Source of the DNA: Torymus aiolomorphi
Taxonomy: Eukaryota > Arthropoda > Insecta > Hymenoptera > Torymidae
Reading direction: 5' to 3'
Assembly: GCA_036365515.1 (NCBI GenBank)
Contig: CM070877.1
Location: forward strand, 61,644,975-61,708,974
Length of the DNA stretch: 64,000 nt
Position 1 is the first letter of the stretch. Each line of letters starts with the position of its first letter. Under the pieces are notes generated by a model, which did not search any database, was not told the DNA's origin, and saw only the letters and a program-made list of their open reading frames with translations. Positions 42,745 to 54,674 of this stretch are shown in pieces. The position numbers and the translations under genes were made by a program.

Positions 42745-44550
42745 TTACGTTTTGAGTTGGTAGTATTCGTATATTATCTGGTTTTTAGGTTTTCTATTTT
42801 TCGCTTTTGTTTTGTTCTGAATTTTATTTTGTTTAAGATTTTTCTCATCATGTTCTTCATTAGTGTTGCTAGAAATAGTAATCTTTTTGTTATTATTATT
42901 GTTTTTGTTATTGTCATTTTGTAATTCAGTTTCAATATTATCATTTGTGTGAATTTTATTTTTATTTATTTTTTGCGATTGTGACAATATGTTATCCAAC
43001 TCTTTTTTTGTAGAAAAAACGTATGCTTTCTCCCCATCTCCCTTCTTAGTGAGGAATTTTCCACCTCTATGCCAAACATATTTAAGATCAATTGTTTTTG
43101 CATTGGTTCTTAATTTTTTTAATTCATTATATTTGTCTGTTTTCAAGTAATAGTTTAGAAAAATGCTTGTTTGGCTTAGTTTAGTGGTTGAAATGTTACC
43201 AAGAAGTGCGGGATTTAAGTCCACTAGCGAGAAACTTGTGAACTTTCTTTTTTCTTTAAAAATCTTCGCAAGTAACTCTTCACTGGACTCTAACTAGCAA
43301 AGAGAATGCACTCCTTCGACCGTCAATGATTTCACTTTTATCAGCATTTTCGGATATTGCAGGTAAATTGTTGTGCTCTGTGAGAGATCCCGGCATACTA
43401 CTATTAGGTAACAGCTGTTTAACAGTTTTAATATCTGATTTTGAGAGTGATAGGTGTACAGTGTTGAGTACAGCGAAACTAAAGTCCTCCGGCGGCATGT
43501 TGATTTTTCCAGTATTAATGCCGCAGGAGATCACTATCTCATTGCCCTTACCACCGTACTCCGCCGCTTTTGCGTCTGGAAGCTCGTCATTGGTCGAGGC
43601 ACTGGCTGAAGTGAAATCATTCATGGCATGTGTAGGATCCCAGAAAGCACATAGATTAATACTAAGATAATTTATCTCCTCTTTCATGAGCTGGTTTTCA
43701 GTCAAGAGCAGCTGACGATCGATACGCAGTTCCTCCAGCTGGGAAGTCTGCTTTGACACTAGTTCCTGCAGAGCCGAAATACTTGTCACCAGATCCTGAT
43801 TCATCTCCTCAGCTACTGGTGCTAGAGATCAGGAGTCAATGGTGGCCACATGATTTCGGCTCATATGGGTCTTAATTTCATCAAACTGCTTTTGGAGCAT
43901 ACTAAAATGTTGGAAAAAAAGATCTAATGTGCTCTCCGGGATAATTATATTATTATAAGTAAATGGCACAGGTGAGGGTGTCCCACCACCGCTCCTTGCA
44001 GTGTTAGGCGATCCTCCGACGATGCTGGTATTGCTGCTTTCCAAGCTGGTACCGCTATCGTTTGGAGCAGGCTTGAGAATAGCGAAGGAGTCATCCGCGC
44101 AGTTTGAAACTCCCACCAGAGAAGCCTCTTCTCTACGCTATGCGCCTTGCGCGCCGTCGAAAGTGTCTTGCCGAGCGACGAGTTTAAGAGGGGCGAGCTG
44201 CCCGTCTCCGCGGTGAGAGCCTTAATTGGGAGTGCGGCAAGCGGTGGGGAGCTAGCGCTCGCACGTGCCTGCTTCACGGTACTGACGGGGGCACGTATAT
44301 TCCCCCTCCTTGAGTCGCCAGAAGAGCCTAACGTGAGGTCGGCGCTCAACCGCGTGGTAGAGGCAGCATGTTTACTGCCATTAAGTTGTAAAGATGGCTT
44401 TAATTTTCGCGGCTGTTCGATAGCACGGCAGCGATCATATGGCGCATCTTTCTTTCTCCCCGCGCATCTCGTGTGACACGGAAGTTTGCACACTAAGGCA
44501 AGTGTTAGGTGCGCACAGCAATGGATCACCACACATGACGCACTTGGTAC
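42745..44550 (-). pseudogene. CR1-like LINE ORF1
   Basis: On the minus strand the 5' part shows MSTKCVMCGDPLLCA and, in the next phase, KLPCHTRCAG (44550-44450). That is a PHD-like zinc finger split by a frameshift. A Ser/Ala-rich linker follows (to about 43945), then a coiled coil starting MNQDLVTSISALQELVSKQT (43804-43700). The last part (43224-42745) has SIFLNYYLKTDKYNELKKLR and LKYVWHRGGKFLTK, the pattern of the FP25K-like C-terminal domain of LINE ORF1 proteins. It ends in an unusual Asn/Lys-rich tail. ORF1 binds RNA and helps form the particle. Several phase changes make it non-functional. Confidence 0.65.
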
Positions 44551-44666
44551 TCATGTCCAGGTGTCACACAATAGTATGTGTGCATGAGTGTGGCGTACCT
44601 CGTTCCTTATAGGCTCTCACCTAACTGCCACCTTCGCGCTCTCAGCTGCTGCTCTAACCTCACTTT

Positions 44667-44897
44667 ATGGGGCCGTATGATGCTGGCGAAAAGAAGCAAG
44701 GAAAATTGCAAGTCGATATGCACAGCGATGCTTTCAATTGCTGCGACGACTTGCAATTTGATGCGTGCAAGCAGCTGAAACAAAAGCTCCCAGAGGCAAG
44801 TTGGCAGGAGCTCTTAAAAGCTCTTAAAAGTGAGAGCAGTAGGAAGATGGTAACGAGATACTCACGTGCCAGAGGGTGCCCTCTAACTATTACGTGA
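44667..44897 (+). CDS. Hypothetical short ORF
   Basis: The 76-codon frame opens MGPYDAGEKKQGKLQVDMHS, with Cys pairs (NCCDDLQFDAC) and an amphipathic helix-like region (WQELLKALKSESSRK). A tandem duplication of AGCTCTTAAA lies inside at about 44811-44828. No homology recognised. It lies just beyond the LINE 5' end. Its balanced codon-like composition is the only reason to list it. Confidence 0.2.
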   Translation: MGPYDAGEKKQGKLQVDMHSDAFNCCDDLQFDACKQLKQKLPEASWQELLKALKSESSRKMVTRYSRARGCPLTIT

Positions 44898-45614
44898 GAA
44901 AACCGATTTTAATTTATAACTCAGATCTTTGATATATGGAATAACAAAAAGTGATATTTTAGAGTTACCGTATTATTTCTTTTGACGGAATGGCAAAACT
45001 TGAAGAATCATGATTATGTACGTGATGGAGCGGGAAGTTTGTCGCCCGAGCGAAGCGAGCGTTACAACCACACAAGTCGAGGACAAGATAATGAGGTGGA
45101 AGCAGGGCGCGGGAGGCGGCAGTATATAGAGTGTACTCTTCGAGCTTCGCGCTCTTTCCACCACGTGGTCAACTCACCAAGTTTCCCACGCTTTTCACCA
45201 CGAGTTTGGCTCTCGGTCTGTTGTCCTCCCCACCGTGCTTTTATTATTCTGCACGCAAAGTAAAATCATCAACGGATACGCGTACTTCGCACACGCTCCT
45301 ACCACAGCGTGCGCGAAGTAAAATAGCTACTTCGCGCACGCAAAACAAGCTCGACGAGGCAAGTTTCGCATACTCCGTTAAAAAATAGTACATTTCGATA
45401 CTAGTGCGTGAAAGTGATTTTATCCTCATGTAGACGTCTGCGCCAGAGCGAAGCGAGGGTGAAAATTTCACACGAGGTTGAAATCTTTTTGCACGCGTAT
45501 CGATCAGTATTTTTTGACATGACGAGTACAAAGCTTGATTTAGCGCATGCTTTTTTATTCTAGTGTGTGCAAAATCGTGCTTTGCGCCATAAGTATAGAA
45601 AAATATTTATTATC
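44898..45614. repeat. Intergenic region with CGAGCGAAGCGAG-type repeat copies
   Basis: Holds CCCGAGCGAAGCGAGCG at about 45046 and CAGAGCGAAGCGAGGG at about 45454. The block 45390-45600 is homologous to 55915-56110: both contain AAAGTGATTTTATCC, TTAGCGCAT(A/G)CTTTTTTAT and GCTTTGCGC. No gene recognised. Confidence 0.55.
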
Positions 45615-47065
45615 GCCGCTAGTCGACGTGTAATATCCAGGGTTGTCAGGTGGCGATTTTTTGTCTCACTTATTCTAAAAGAATGTGACGTCACTTGCAC
45701 GTTAGTGAACAGGATAGAAGACTGGTGAGAGTCCTGTCTCTCTTCCTACCACCGAGTACCTTGATCATCCGTTTGGCGCACGGATTTGTCGTGGGCAACG
45801 GCCGCTACGGTCGCGAATCGTACTGCGTGACTTAACTTTTATATTAATTAAAGTATATTAGTTGAGATAAGATCTACATACTATTATTTGGCCAAATTAC
45901 GTACTACCTAGATATGCATTCTCTCGTTCATTTTCTGCTAACGTACTCCTGCTTCTGTTTCTCCAATATCGCAGATCTGCTTTGCAACAACGATGTACGC
46001 ATAGGTAGCTCCAATTATTCTCGCTAATATCGAAAAGCGTCATCATAAAATTTAGTCCGTCGTGCCAGATTTTTGAGGTACAAGCGCGGAGTGCAGTGAA
46101 TGGTGCAAGTAAAGTGTGAAGTGGAAGTGCATTGAGTGAAAACTTTAGCCTCACTCACGAAGCACAACACCCTCTCTTTTAGACCTCTGCATTACTATCT
46201 TTGATCTGACTGTCTATCAATTAAGAGCTGTTTGCCTACTATGCTGAGGTGCAGTCACTCATGACGTGCTGCAACAATCCACTTTCGTCTGTTCTCAAAG
46301 AGGAAGAATGATGTGAAAGAGTTCAATTTTTTGTAATAACACAGAATGAAGTATAAACTTGGGGCTTACATCGAGCGTATTATACTTGTTTTGTTTATAG
46401 TAGTGTCAACACTTTTTTTTTCTTCCTTATGAGGTATCAGCTCCAGGCAACGTCCTCAAAGTGTCAACATTGAAGTCGTGTAACGCGACAAAATTATTCG
46501 TTTTTTTTTTTGCGGAAGCCAATAACCACTTTTTGCCTTGTATAGAGTTTTTATGTTTTTTTTTTCTTTTGGTCACTGCATCACACTACTGTGAATATAT
46601 TCTTCTATTTGTACAAAAAATGCCAGTGTTCATATATTTACGACGTAATTATTTAAATTATTCCGTGGTGGTTGGCATGTTTAGGCATTTTCAGCTTGTC
46701 AGTGCCCTGGTAAATATTTACTGGTGCCGCGAGTCGAAGTGCAATGTCGTCGCGACCATGCACTGTCTCTGTCTGCTACGGCGTCTCTTGATTGATCGGT
46801 TTACCCTCAGATTTATCTTGGACACGGATTGCTACGGTTGCGAATTATACCGCTCGACTTAGCGTTTACATTAATTAGAGTAGACTAGTTAAGATAAACT
46901 ATATATGATGTTCTTTGGGCAGATTGAACACTACGTAGATATACAAGCTTTAGTTCATTATTTGCTAACCCAGTCCTGCTTCCGATCCTTCAATATTGCA
47001 CAGTCTTTGCAACAATGGAGAACGCATCGGTAGCCTCAAACTTTCTCACTAACATCGGAAAGCAA
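45615..47065. repeat. Diverged segmental duplication (two copies about 1 kb apart)
   Basis: The segment 45615-46040 matches about 46725-47060. Shared words include GCCGC(T/G)AGTCGA, GCTACGGT(C/T)GCGAAT, TTAATTA(A/G)AGTA and TTGCAACAA. The spacing is about 1.02-1.1 kb. Between the copies the plus-strand frame 46461-46862 is low-complexity and not supported as a gene. Confidence 0.65.
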
Positions 47066-47600
47066 AATATTTGTAAAACTCCTTATTTGAAAAAATTATT
47101 TCAATACTATGCTCAAAGTTACGCAGCGTTTGTAACAATACTAGTTTAAATGAAAGATGATGAGTTAAAGACCGACGGAATAGGCGTACCTCAAAAAATC
47201 ACATATCGAGAAAATTGTATTTAATTTTTAGATTTGTGTATTCCAAGAAATCTATTTTTGAAAATAGCTATTTCGGTGGAATAAAAACATGATCTTTCGA
47301 TTCAAACTTATAACGCTATACTTGCGCAGGAACCTGGGCAGTGACGTTATTGATAATCTCTCCAACAAATTTTGATATTTCAAATCTTTATATTGCATGC
47401 AAATATATTTTCAATCGTATATGAGCGCAAGGAGGTGGAAAGTTAATAGTTGTCTAATGATCATGACAATTAACAGTTGACAGTGTCAACTCATGACAAT
47501 TAACATTAACACTTTAGCATTTATTAATAAAAAATAAGGAAATATGTATATTTGCAATTAACAATTTAAGTTTATTAAGCGCTAGCTGGGATATTCCCAG
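47066..47600. other. AT-rich spacer
   Basis: No gene. At 47463-47506 CATGACAATTAAC occurs twice around a hairpin (GTTGACA/TGTCAAC). Confidence 0.4.
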
Positions 47601-47689
47601 CGTTCTAATGATAAATACCTACGTTTCGGTAAATCTAAAAATACTACGCAATAACCGGACAGTTTCGGTAGAGTACGATATGGATTGCG

Positions 47690-48168
47690 AATTCATGCGC
47701 TACGCTCGCGAATACATGTTTCGGTACGATACGCGGGCGACGAGTGCGACAATGTTCTCCAGTTTTAGGTGACGACTAAAGTCCGTGCGCGCTGGGGCTA
47801 CGGCGGAGATGATGAGCGGTCGTCGGGGGTGCGGCAGCTATGGCGTCATTGCACGGTAGTTAGCGGCGGCTGTCAGGAACGCCGGAGACAATCGGTAATG
47901 GCGCGGCTCGGGAGCAAACTGTTCTCCCCGACGGCCGCTGACTGTGCGCTCGCTGGTGATCTGCGGCTCAACGGCGGAGTGCTACGCGGTGGATCCAGGC
48001 GCTCGTTGATGATCTACGGCTCAACGGCGGAACACAAGTTGATGGATTATCGCAGCGAAACTCAATTACGCAACCGATAAAGTGAAGAGTCCGAGCACCG
48101 CACGCCAACGAATGACCGAGCCCCGAAGTTCCCACGAACGAGCGCCATTGCTCGTTCTTTACGCGCAC

Positions 48169-48170
<2 letters not shown>
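47690..48170. other. GC/CpG-rich island-like region
   Basis: The composition changes sharply to GC-rich with many CpG. A diverged 40-bp duplication, GATCTGCGGCTCAACGGCGG at about 47960 and GATCTACGGCTCAACGGCGG at about 48009, lies inside. The plus-strand frame 47769-48080 is open but has no motif. A promoter region or an unrecognised repeat are both possible. Confidence 0.4.

Positions 48171-48173
<3 letters not shown>

Positions 48174-48231
<58 letters not shown>
48174..48231. repeat. (CT)n microsatellite
   Basis: About 58 bases of CT repeats, giving Glu-Arg frames on the minus strand as an artefact. Confidence 0.97.
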
Positions 48232-48235
<4 letters not shown>

Positions 48236-49107
48236 ATGACAGATGGAGCGGCGGCGCATACGCTGTTGTTTACTTGTGCGCGTCCCCCGGTATCTCGATG
48301 CAAGAAGACTACACGACGAAGGAGAGGTGACCGAAGTACTCCTGAGGTAAACAGAACCTCCAACAATTGATCTTTCCACATCTACGAGCGAGCTTGGTAG
48401 GTCAATTGGAGAGGTTAGGTTGTCCTCCCCTTTACATGCAAGAGTACACTTACATTGAGGTGAGATCAGTGGCCTTTACTTCCATTCTACTGCTCTGTCC
48501 CTCATAGATGCACGGGTGTTGTTGCAGATCACAAGTAGATGGGCAGAAGGTGATTTATGTACACCAGCCGTAGCTGCAGGCACAGCTATCCTCCTGCAAC
48601 CTTGTCTTTTCATTGCAGCTTCACATTTCCTCAAAGTCGCAGAATCAGCTTTGGTTCACTTACCAGGAGACTGTACTACCTTCGGGCCCTGAAATTGCTT
48701 GTAATTGAGCGGAGCACTTCCTTTTACCATAAAAAGATTAAATTTAAAGCCCTAGGGCCTAACGCTCAACGATTTTTTTGTAGTAGGGTTGGATAGTCTG
48801 AAAAATTTAATAACATTAATAAGTACATGCAACTACAAGCTTCAGAGTATATCCCTTACTTTAGGTGTTAATAATTAGGTACATATAATTTATATATATA
48901 TATTTTTTTTTTTTCTTTTAGCATATCTTACAGTAATTTACTCGTGCTTGTTGTCACCAAACAGTATTTTTTTAATTGAACCATACACTGTGAAGAGATC
49001 GCAAAAATCATGCGTTACATGGAATTAACACTAAAAAATACACCCCTTTGGTTTATACATGCTTAATTATCAAGAATTTATAATTATATAAATTATAACA
49101 CATATTT
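48232..49107. other. Region without a recognised gene
   Basis: Moderately complex sequence to about 48790, then AT-rich. Short open frames (48557-48796) show no motif. Confidence 0.35.
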
Positions 49108-49226
49108 TATAGTATAATTTACAATTATTTAATTACTTTTATTCATGAGAAAAAAAAAGAAATAGATTTATAATTTACAATTATTTAATTACTTTTATTC
49201 ATGAGAAAAAAAGAGAAATAGATTTA
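49108..49226. repeat. Tandem duplication, period about 59 bp
   Basis: ATAATTTACAATTATTTAAT and ACTTTTATTCATGAGAAAA occur twice in direct order, immediately before the foldback element. Confidence 0.85.
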
Positions 49227-50512
49227 TCATTAAAAAGGATGGAACGCAAGTGGAACACAATTATATCATTGCAAAGAATTTTAAGATATTGATATTTAAT
49301 TTGTATTCAAATTATCCAATAATCATGCAACATTGAAGCCACACTCCTACATTTAATGGATTTTGCAACGTATCTTAGAATATAAACAAAATAAGCGTGC
49401 TGTAGAAAAATCACTTTTCGGCTGCAAACATTATCTATTGCCTGAAAAATTTTTCACAATGAGAACATTTTCTTGTATGTACACTTACACATTCATAAGC
49501 ACTTTAAAAGCAAATTGATTCTGCTATATTATACTTATCTGATAGGTTATACGTCCACAACGTGCCCATTTTCTCCCCATCTGAAGGAGGAACTTTGTTG
49601 AAAAACTTATTCTCTTCATGCATGTCTAGTATTCTTTCTATCGACATTTTCACCTGTCACCTGGCAAAATAAAGAGATACACAAATGTAATGGAGGAGGT
49701 CATGTGTGCATGGTGTGGCTGCATATAACGGTGGTTTCTACATTACCGACTGCACCGATCAATCTTATCGATCAGATGATGTACACATAGAGGTATTATA
49801 GATAGAGCAGGGGAGACATGTCCCAACGTTAGAAAGAGAGAGAAGATCGCGGGACGTAGCTAGCTCTCTCTTCACGCGCGCTGACGCTCCCTTTCTGCGC
49901 GTACTGCGCACGCGCGAGTAGAGAGAGACAGCTACTTCCCGCGATCTTCTCTCTCTTTCTAACTCTGCGACGGCCGGAGGCTTAACTTCACTACTCTATC
50001 TATAATGCCTCTATGGATGTACAGCGACATAATGCACACATGGTCTCCTCTATTTACATTTGTGTATCTCTTGAAAGGTGACAGGTGAAAATGTCGACAG
50101 AAAGAATAATAATATATGCATGGGAGGAACATGTTTCCAACAAATTTTCTGCTTCAGATAGGGAGAAGATCACAAGAAAATGTTATCATTGTGAAAAAAT
50201 TTTCAACCAATAGATGATGTTTACAGCCGACAAGGGATTTTTCTACAGCCGTGTCAATGCAGTAGAATTAACATTTTTTCATAACAAACATCAACTACAA
50301 TGAAACAGTATAAACTCCAAAGAAATTCAAGGTACGATTATTTTGTTTGTATTCTAAAATATCATTGCAAAATCCATTAAATGTAGGAGTGTGGCTTTAA
50401 TATTGCATGATTATTGGATAGTTTGAATACAAATTAAATATCATTATCTTAAAATTTATTGCAATGATATAAATGTGTTTTGCACCTGCGTTCTAGACTT
50501 TTTAATGATAAT
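49222..50512. repeat. Large foldback (palindromic) element, 1.3 kb
   Basis: The ends TATCATTAAAAAG and CTTTTTAATGATA are inverted. The inverted match runs inward through the blocks containing TGGAACGCAAG, CCACACTCCTACATTTAATG, GGTGACAGGTGAAAATGTCG and GAGAGAGAAGATCGCGGGA. The centre lies at about 49890, a short GC-rich stretch (ACGCGCGCTGACGCTCCC). There is no coding capacity. The arms differ by small indels, so it is not a recent duplication. Confidence 0.85.
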
Positions 50513-50727
50513 AGTACATTATGATTATCACTCGCTTAGCTACGCTCGCTCGGGCAGTGAACTCACTCGCGGTCATAATCTACGACTTTAGTCCCGTGTT
50601 ACATATAGTACTTTATTCCCATCGCCACTGTGACCACTTAATAGATTTGAGAAGTTATTTTGTATTTATGTGTTATAATTTTGTTAGTTTTAACCCAATT
50701 CACCATAAACGTAAAAAATTAGACTAT

Positions 50728-50822
50728 GTTACTTTATTCCCGCTAATTTACTTTATTCCTGCTGAATTACTTTATTCCTGCTGAATTACTTTATTCCCGC
50801 TAAATTACTTTATTCCCGAATT
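50728..50822. repeat. Tandem repeat, 19-bp unit, about five copies
   Basis: The unit is TTACTTTATTCC(C/T)GCT(A/G)AA with few changes. A reverse-complement word (GGAATAAAGTAA-like) follows at about 50830. Confidence 0.9.
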
Positions 50823-51330
50823 ATGCGAGAATAAAGTAAAAGAGGGAATCAGACGCCCCTTTTGCCCCGCTTTTCAGGCTATAAAATGTTCATTATAGTA
50901 GAGATGAGAATAAATCTATTTTTTTTCTATTTTGTCATTAATGTAAGTAATTAAATAATTGCAACATATGTGTTATATTTATATAATTATAAATTCCTGA
51001 TAATAATTAAATATTAGCCAAATACGTCGCTTGCTAACGCTCGCTCGGTTTGTGCTACGTTATTTAAGTATAGCTTTTAAAATTTTTTAAAACATGATAC
51101 CAAATATATTTTAATAATATCTAAATTAATTATCTAAGTAACATTGATTTCAATTTATACTAAAATAAATAATGCAACATAATCCGAGCGAGAATTAGCA
51201 AGCTTCTATATTTATTAAATTTCGAGCGAATTTCCTATTTATTAAATAGAGAAATAACTTAAATTATTTCATGGCAATCTTAGAATTAGCTATTTTTCAT
51301 ATCCTTTTACTATCGTTATTCCTATTTTAG
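50823..51330. other. AT-rich stretch with a CGCTCGCTCGG copy
   Basis: TTGCTAACGCTCGCTCGGTT at about 51032 belongs to the dispersed GAGCGAAGCGAG-like motif class. No gene is recognised. Confidence 0.4.
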
Positions 51331-51715
51331 ATAGAATAATCTTGAACAATTGAACCATAAAGAAAGAATAACTCAAGAGGCATTACTTATCAATTTGTAT
51401 AAAAATAGATCTAATAACAATGTAATTGATCTTACTGATGAACCTGATTCGGCTGAAGTGATTATAGATACATTTAACAATTTTTCAATTAATAAAAAAA
51501 AGTATTGCCATGATAGTAATAGTACGAATTGTGAAATAACTAAAAATAGTGTAACTCACTTAGAAGAAAAAAAATATACTAATAATTTTGAGGAAAAAAA
51601 AGATAGTAAATTATCTAAAAGTAAACTTTATTACTTAAAAAATAAAACAAAAATTTTAGAAATAAAAAAAAGAAAAAACAAAATATTAAAGAATAAAGTT
51701 TTAAGAAAAATGTAA
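51331..51715 (+). CDS. Possible terminal exon: Lys-rich protein with SUMO-interaction-like motif
   Basis: The frame is open from a splice-acceptor-like TATTCCTATTTTAG (ending 51330) to TAA at 51713 and has no upstream ATG, which suits an internal or terminal exon. The sequence includes NVIDLTDEPDSAEVIID; the VIDLTD core followed by acidic residues is the classic shape of a SUMO-interaction motif. The rest is Asn/Lys-rich and ends KSKLYYLKNKTKILEIKKRK and onward, a basic helical tail. No protein family is recognised. AT-rich DNA yields such Lys/Asn frames easily, so a chance frame is a real alternative. Confidence 0.3.
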
Positions 51716-51749
51716 AAGAAGTAAATACAGCAAAAAGTCGATTATATTA

Positions 51750-52320
51750 TAAACTAGGGGGGCTGTGCCCCCCTGCGTGCCTTCGACACGCCAAACCCCC
51801 CTTTCACCTGCTCCTTGCATCGCTCGTTGCCCTCCCCCTCCACCTGCTCCTCGCTTCGCTCGTCGCCCGCCCCCTCCCTATGTAAAAATTTCGTTTTTAC
51901 ATAATAGGCACGACCGCAATACTCAGGATAACTATTGTCGAATAATCTTAAAAAAATAATAATAGTAGATTATACACCTAGGGAGTAAAGTAGGCTATGT
52001 ACGCCCGTGAGAAACTTGATGTACGAGCGAAGCGAGGGCAGCAACTCGCGGACGTTCATAGCCCTCATTACTCTCGCGGGCAATATACAATTTTTTCATA
52101 TGCCCGGCGGAAAGTTATTTATGCTTAATCCCCGATTACAGGATCGAAAACGTCACATAACCTCATTTCTAGAAACTACGACGCTTATGCTCGTGTGTTT
52201 ATTTTTTTCACGATTAGTGCTGCCTGCAGTAACTTGCGGCCCGAGCGAAGCGAGGGCTGCAATACGCAGGCGATGCTAGCCGGGAAAAAGGTAGGGAAAC
52301 GTGCATGTTCGTAGCAGTTT
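51750..52320. repeat. GC-rich patches with hairpin and CGAGCGAAGCGAG copies
   Basis: GGGGGGCTGTGCCCCCC at about 51758 is a hairpin. CACCTGCTCCT(T/C)GC(A/T)TCGCTCGT is present twice (about 51806 and 51850). CGAGCGAAGCGAGGGC occurs at about 52023 and 52241. No gene recognised. Confidence 0.6.
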
Positions 52321-52524
52321 CTAGGAGGGAGTACATGTGGCGTTTTCCTCCCTGACAACAGGGAGTAAACACAATACTTCACGCGTGGTATACGAAAAAA
52401 GTAATGAAAATGGCACCAAGGTATATGGTGGTTTAGAAAATGATACCAAAATATTGTTATGAAAAAAAAAAAATATTGCCAATTCATTGGCACGTAGCTA
52501 CCTCCGAATTAATTTATCGCTCCT

Positions 52525-53477
52525 ATATATATATATGATTGGTCCATAAATTTCAGAGATATTTGAGGTTAAAATATTTTTAACCTTTTTTCCAAGCCGT
52601 AATTTCTCGAAAACGGCTCTATGTATCAAAATCGGATGGGTAGCATTCGAAAGAGAATTAAAATACCTATATTTTCTAAAAAAAAAAAATTTCTAGGTAT
52701 CACGGTTCTTTAATTATCAACAAAAACAACAAAAACGTGTTTTTTTTTTTTTTTTTAAGTTTAGACCGCCCTAATGATGTTATCCTCTCTTAAAAAAGTG
52801 ATAGATGAAATCTGTCATCACAATAAAAGTGTTTTAATTGGTTGTTGTAGACTCATTTGATTGATCTATATAGTATAGGCGCCAAAGTCTAAGATTTCTG
52901 AATTTTCAAGATTGAATTCTTGAGTTTAAGTATTCAAAACTGCTGAATAATGAAAATAGTTTAAGAGAAATTTCATTATTATATTTATCAAACTTACGTT
53001 ATTATCGTAGAATTTAAACTCAAACTTTTAAATTAAACTAACATGATCATGTTCATAACCTCAAAAACAAAAAAAAATCAATAGATAAATAATACGCGCG
53101 AAGCGCGTTGAATGTCGCTGGTATATTATAAGTTATATATTACACATGTATATATTATGTTAAACCTAGGGCATTCTTGCCCGTTGATCTAAATCAATAA
53201 ATAAATAAATAAATAATTAATAAATTAATACTTTTAAATCTTTATAAATGAATTTAATTATAATTATGTCATAAATTTTTGCAAAAAAATTCAGATAATT
53301 CGATCCTATCATGAAAAAAAATCAAATAACAATTTTGAGAAAATCGAAAAAAAAAAAACAAAAACGCATCTGCCCAATCAAAAAACGGATTTTTGACTCG
53401 CCATCACACAAAAAGAAAACAAAAAAAATGATACCTGTCCGGTCAAAATCGACCGAGTAGAAGCTGAGAACCAGGCG

Positions 53478-53531
<54 letters not shown>

Positions 53532-54240
53532 CACACACACATACATCTATACAGACATGTATTTTGATTCCTAACACCTTGGAACAAAAATTTTATCCAA
53601 AATTTACCTCTACAAGGAATTTCAAAGCAATTAAGTCAATTTTATTAAAGTAAACGTGCTTCATACAAAACTCATTTTTTACATTTTTTTATTTTTTTTG
53701 TTAAAAACTAATTGACAGAATCGATTCACGTTTTTACAGATTATAGCTATTTATATTCTGCATTATCATGATTTCTTTTCAAAAAAATTGACCGTATAGT
53801 TTGGGAGTTAAAAAATACGTTTTTGTTGATAACAAAAGAACCGTGATAGCTAGAAAATTTTTTTTTTAGGAAATTTATAGGTATTTTTTATTTTCTTCCA
53901 AATGCTACCCATCCGATTCAGATAACTCGATCCTATATCACTAAAAAAAAATCAAAAAACAATTTTGCGAAAATCGAAAATTTGAAAAGAACAAAAACGC
54001 ATCTGCCCAATCAAAAAACGGATTTTTGACCCGCCATCACACAAAAAAAAAACAAAAAAAAAATGATACCTGTCCGGTCAAAATCGACCGAGTAGAAGCT
54101 GAGATCCAGGCGTATACACACACACAGACACACATCTACACAGACATTTTTCAAAAATCATGTATTTTGATTTCTAACACCTCGGAACAAAAATTTTAAC
54201 CTCAAATATTAACCTGAAATTTTTGGACCAATCATTTTGT
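52525..54240. repeat. Diverged repeat family in direct and inverted copies
   Basis: The block 53290-53500 and the block 53925-54115 are direct copies (shared GCATCTGCCCAATCAAAAAA, GATACCTGTCCGGTCAAAAT, GTAGAAGCTGAG). The block 52530-52740 is inverted relative to 53810-53920 and 54195-54235 (shared CGGATGGGTAGCAT, ACCGTGATA and CTCAAATAT). CA or TG microsatellites sit at the same end of the units. It looks like several copies of one non-coding mobile element. Confidence 0.7.
53480..53542. repeat. (CA)n microsatellite
   Basis: About 60 bases of CA with one GC interruption; the Cys-Val minus-strand frames over it are artefacts. Confidence 0.97.
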
Positions 54241-54451
54241 TCAAAGAACTCGGCCGAGAAATATCTAAAATCTATCTTTACAAAAAATATTGAAGCGATT
54301 AAGTCAATTTTACTCCCGTAATCGTTGGACATACAAAACTCATTTTTTTTTATTTTCTAATTAGTTTTCATTATAATAACTTTATTAAATATAATTTATA
54401 AATTGGTTGTATTTAGAAATACAAAAAAGATATTGACATGAACATTTTTTT

Positions 54452-54582
54452 GGTGTGTGTGTGTGTGTGTATGTGCGTGCGTGCGTGCGTGCGTGTTTGT
54501 GTGTGCGTGCGTGCGCGCGTGTGTGTGTGTGTGGGTGGGTGCGTGCGTGCGTGCGTGCGTGAGTGCGTGCATGCGTGCGTGC

Positions 54583-54672
<90 letters not shown>
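54452..54672. repeat. (TG)n/(TGCG)n microsatellite
   Basis: About 220 bases. The first half is a mixture of TGCG and TGTG words, the second half pure TG. Confidence 0.97.

Positions 54673-54674
<2 letters not shown>

Larger units (their letters stand above)
39815..44600 (-). mobile_element. CR1-like non-LTR retrotransposon (LINE), decayed, near full length
   Basis: On the minus strand, ORF1 with a zinc-finger/coiled-coil/FP25K-like layout (44550-42745) is followed by ORF2 with endonuclease and RT (42688-39917). A 3' tail of short ATTT repeats (39815-39860) follows. A tandem-repeat tail instead of poly(A) and a zinc-finger ORF1 fit the CR1 group. Multiple frameshifts in both ORFs show an old copy. 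The 5' end is approximate. Confidence 0.75.

Noticed and set aside
46461..46862. 133-codon plus-strand frame
   Set aside because: It crosses into one copy of the segmental duplication, is Phe-rich from T-runs, and is not kept in the other copy.
47968..48381. Glu-Arg containing frames on the minus strand
   Set aside because: They run through the CT microsatellite at 48174-48231 and have no other support.
53322..53587. Cys-Val repeat frames
   Set aside because: They are translations of the CA microsatellite; the same applies to the TG-derived frames at 54438-54752.
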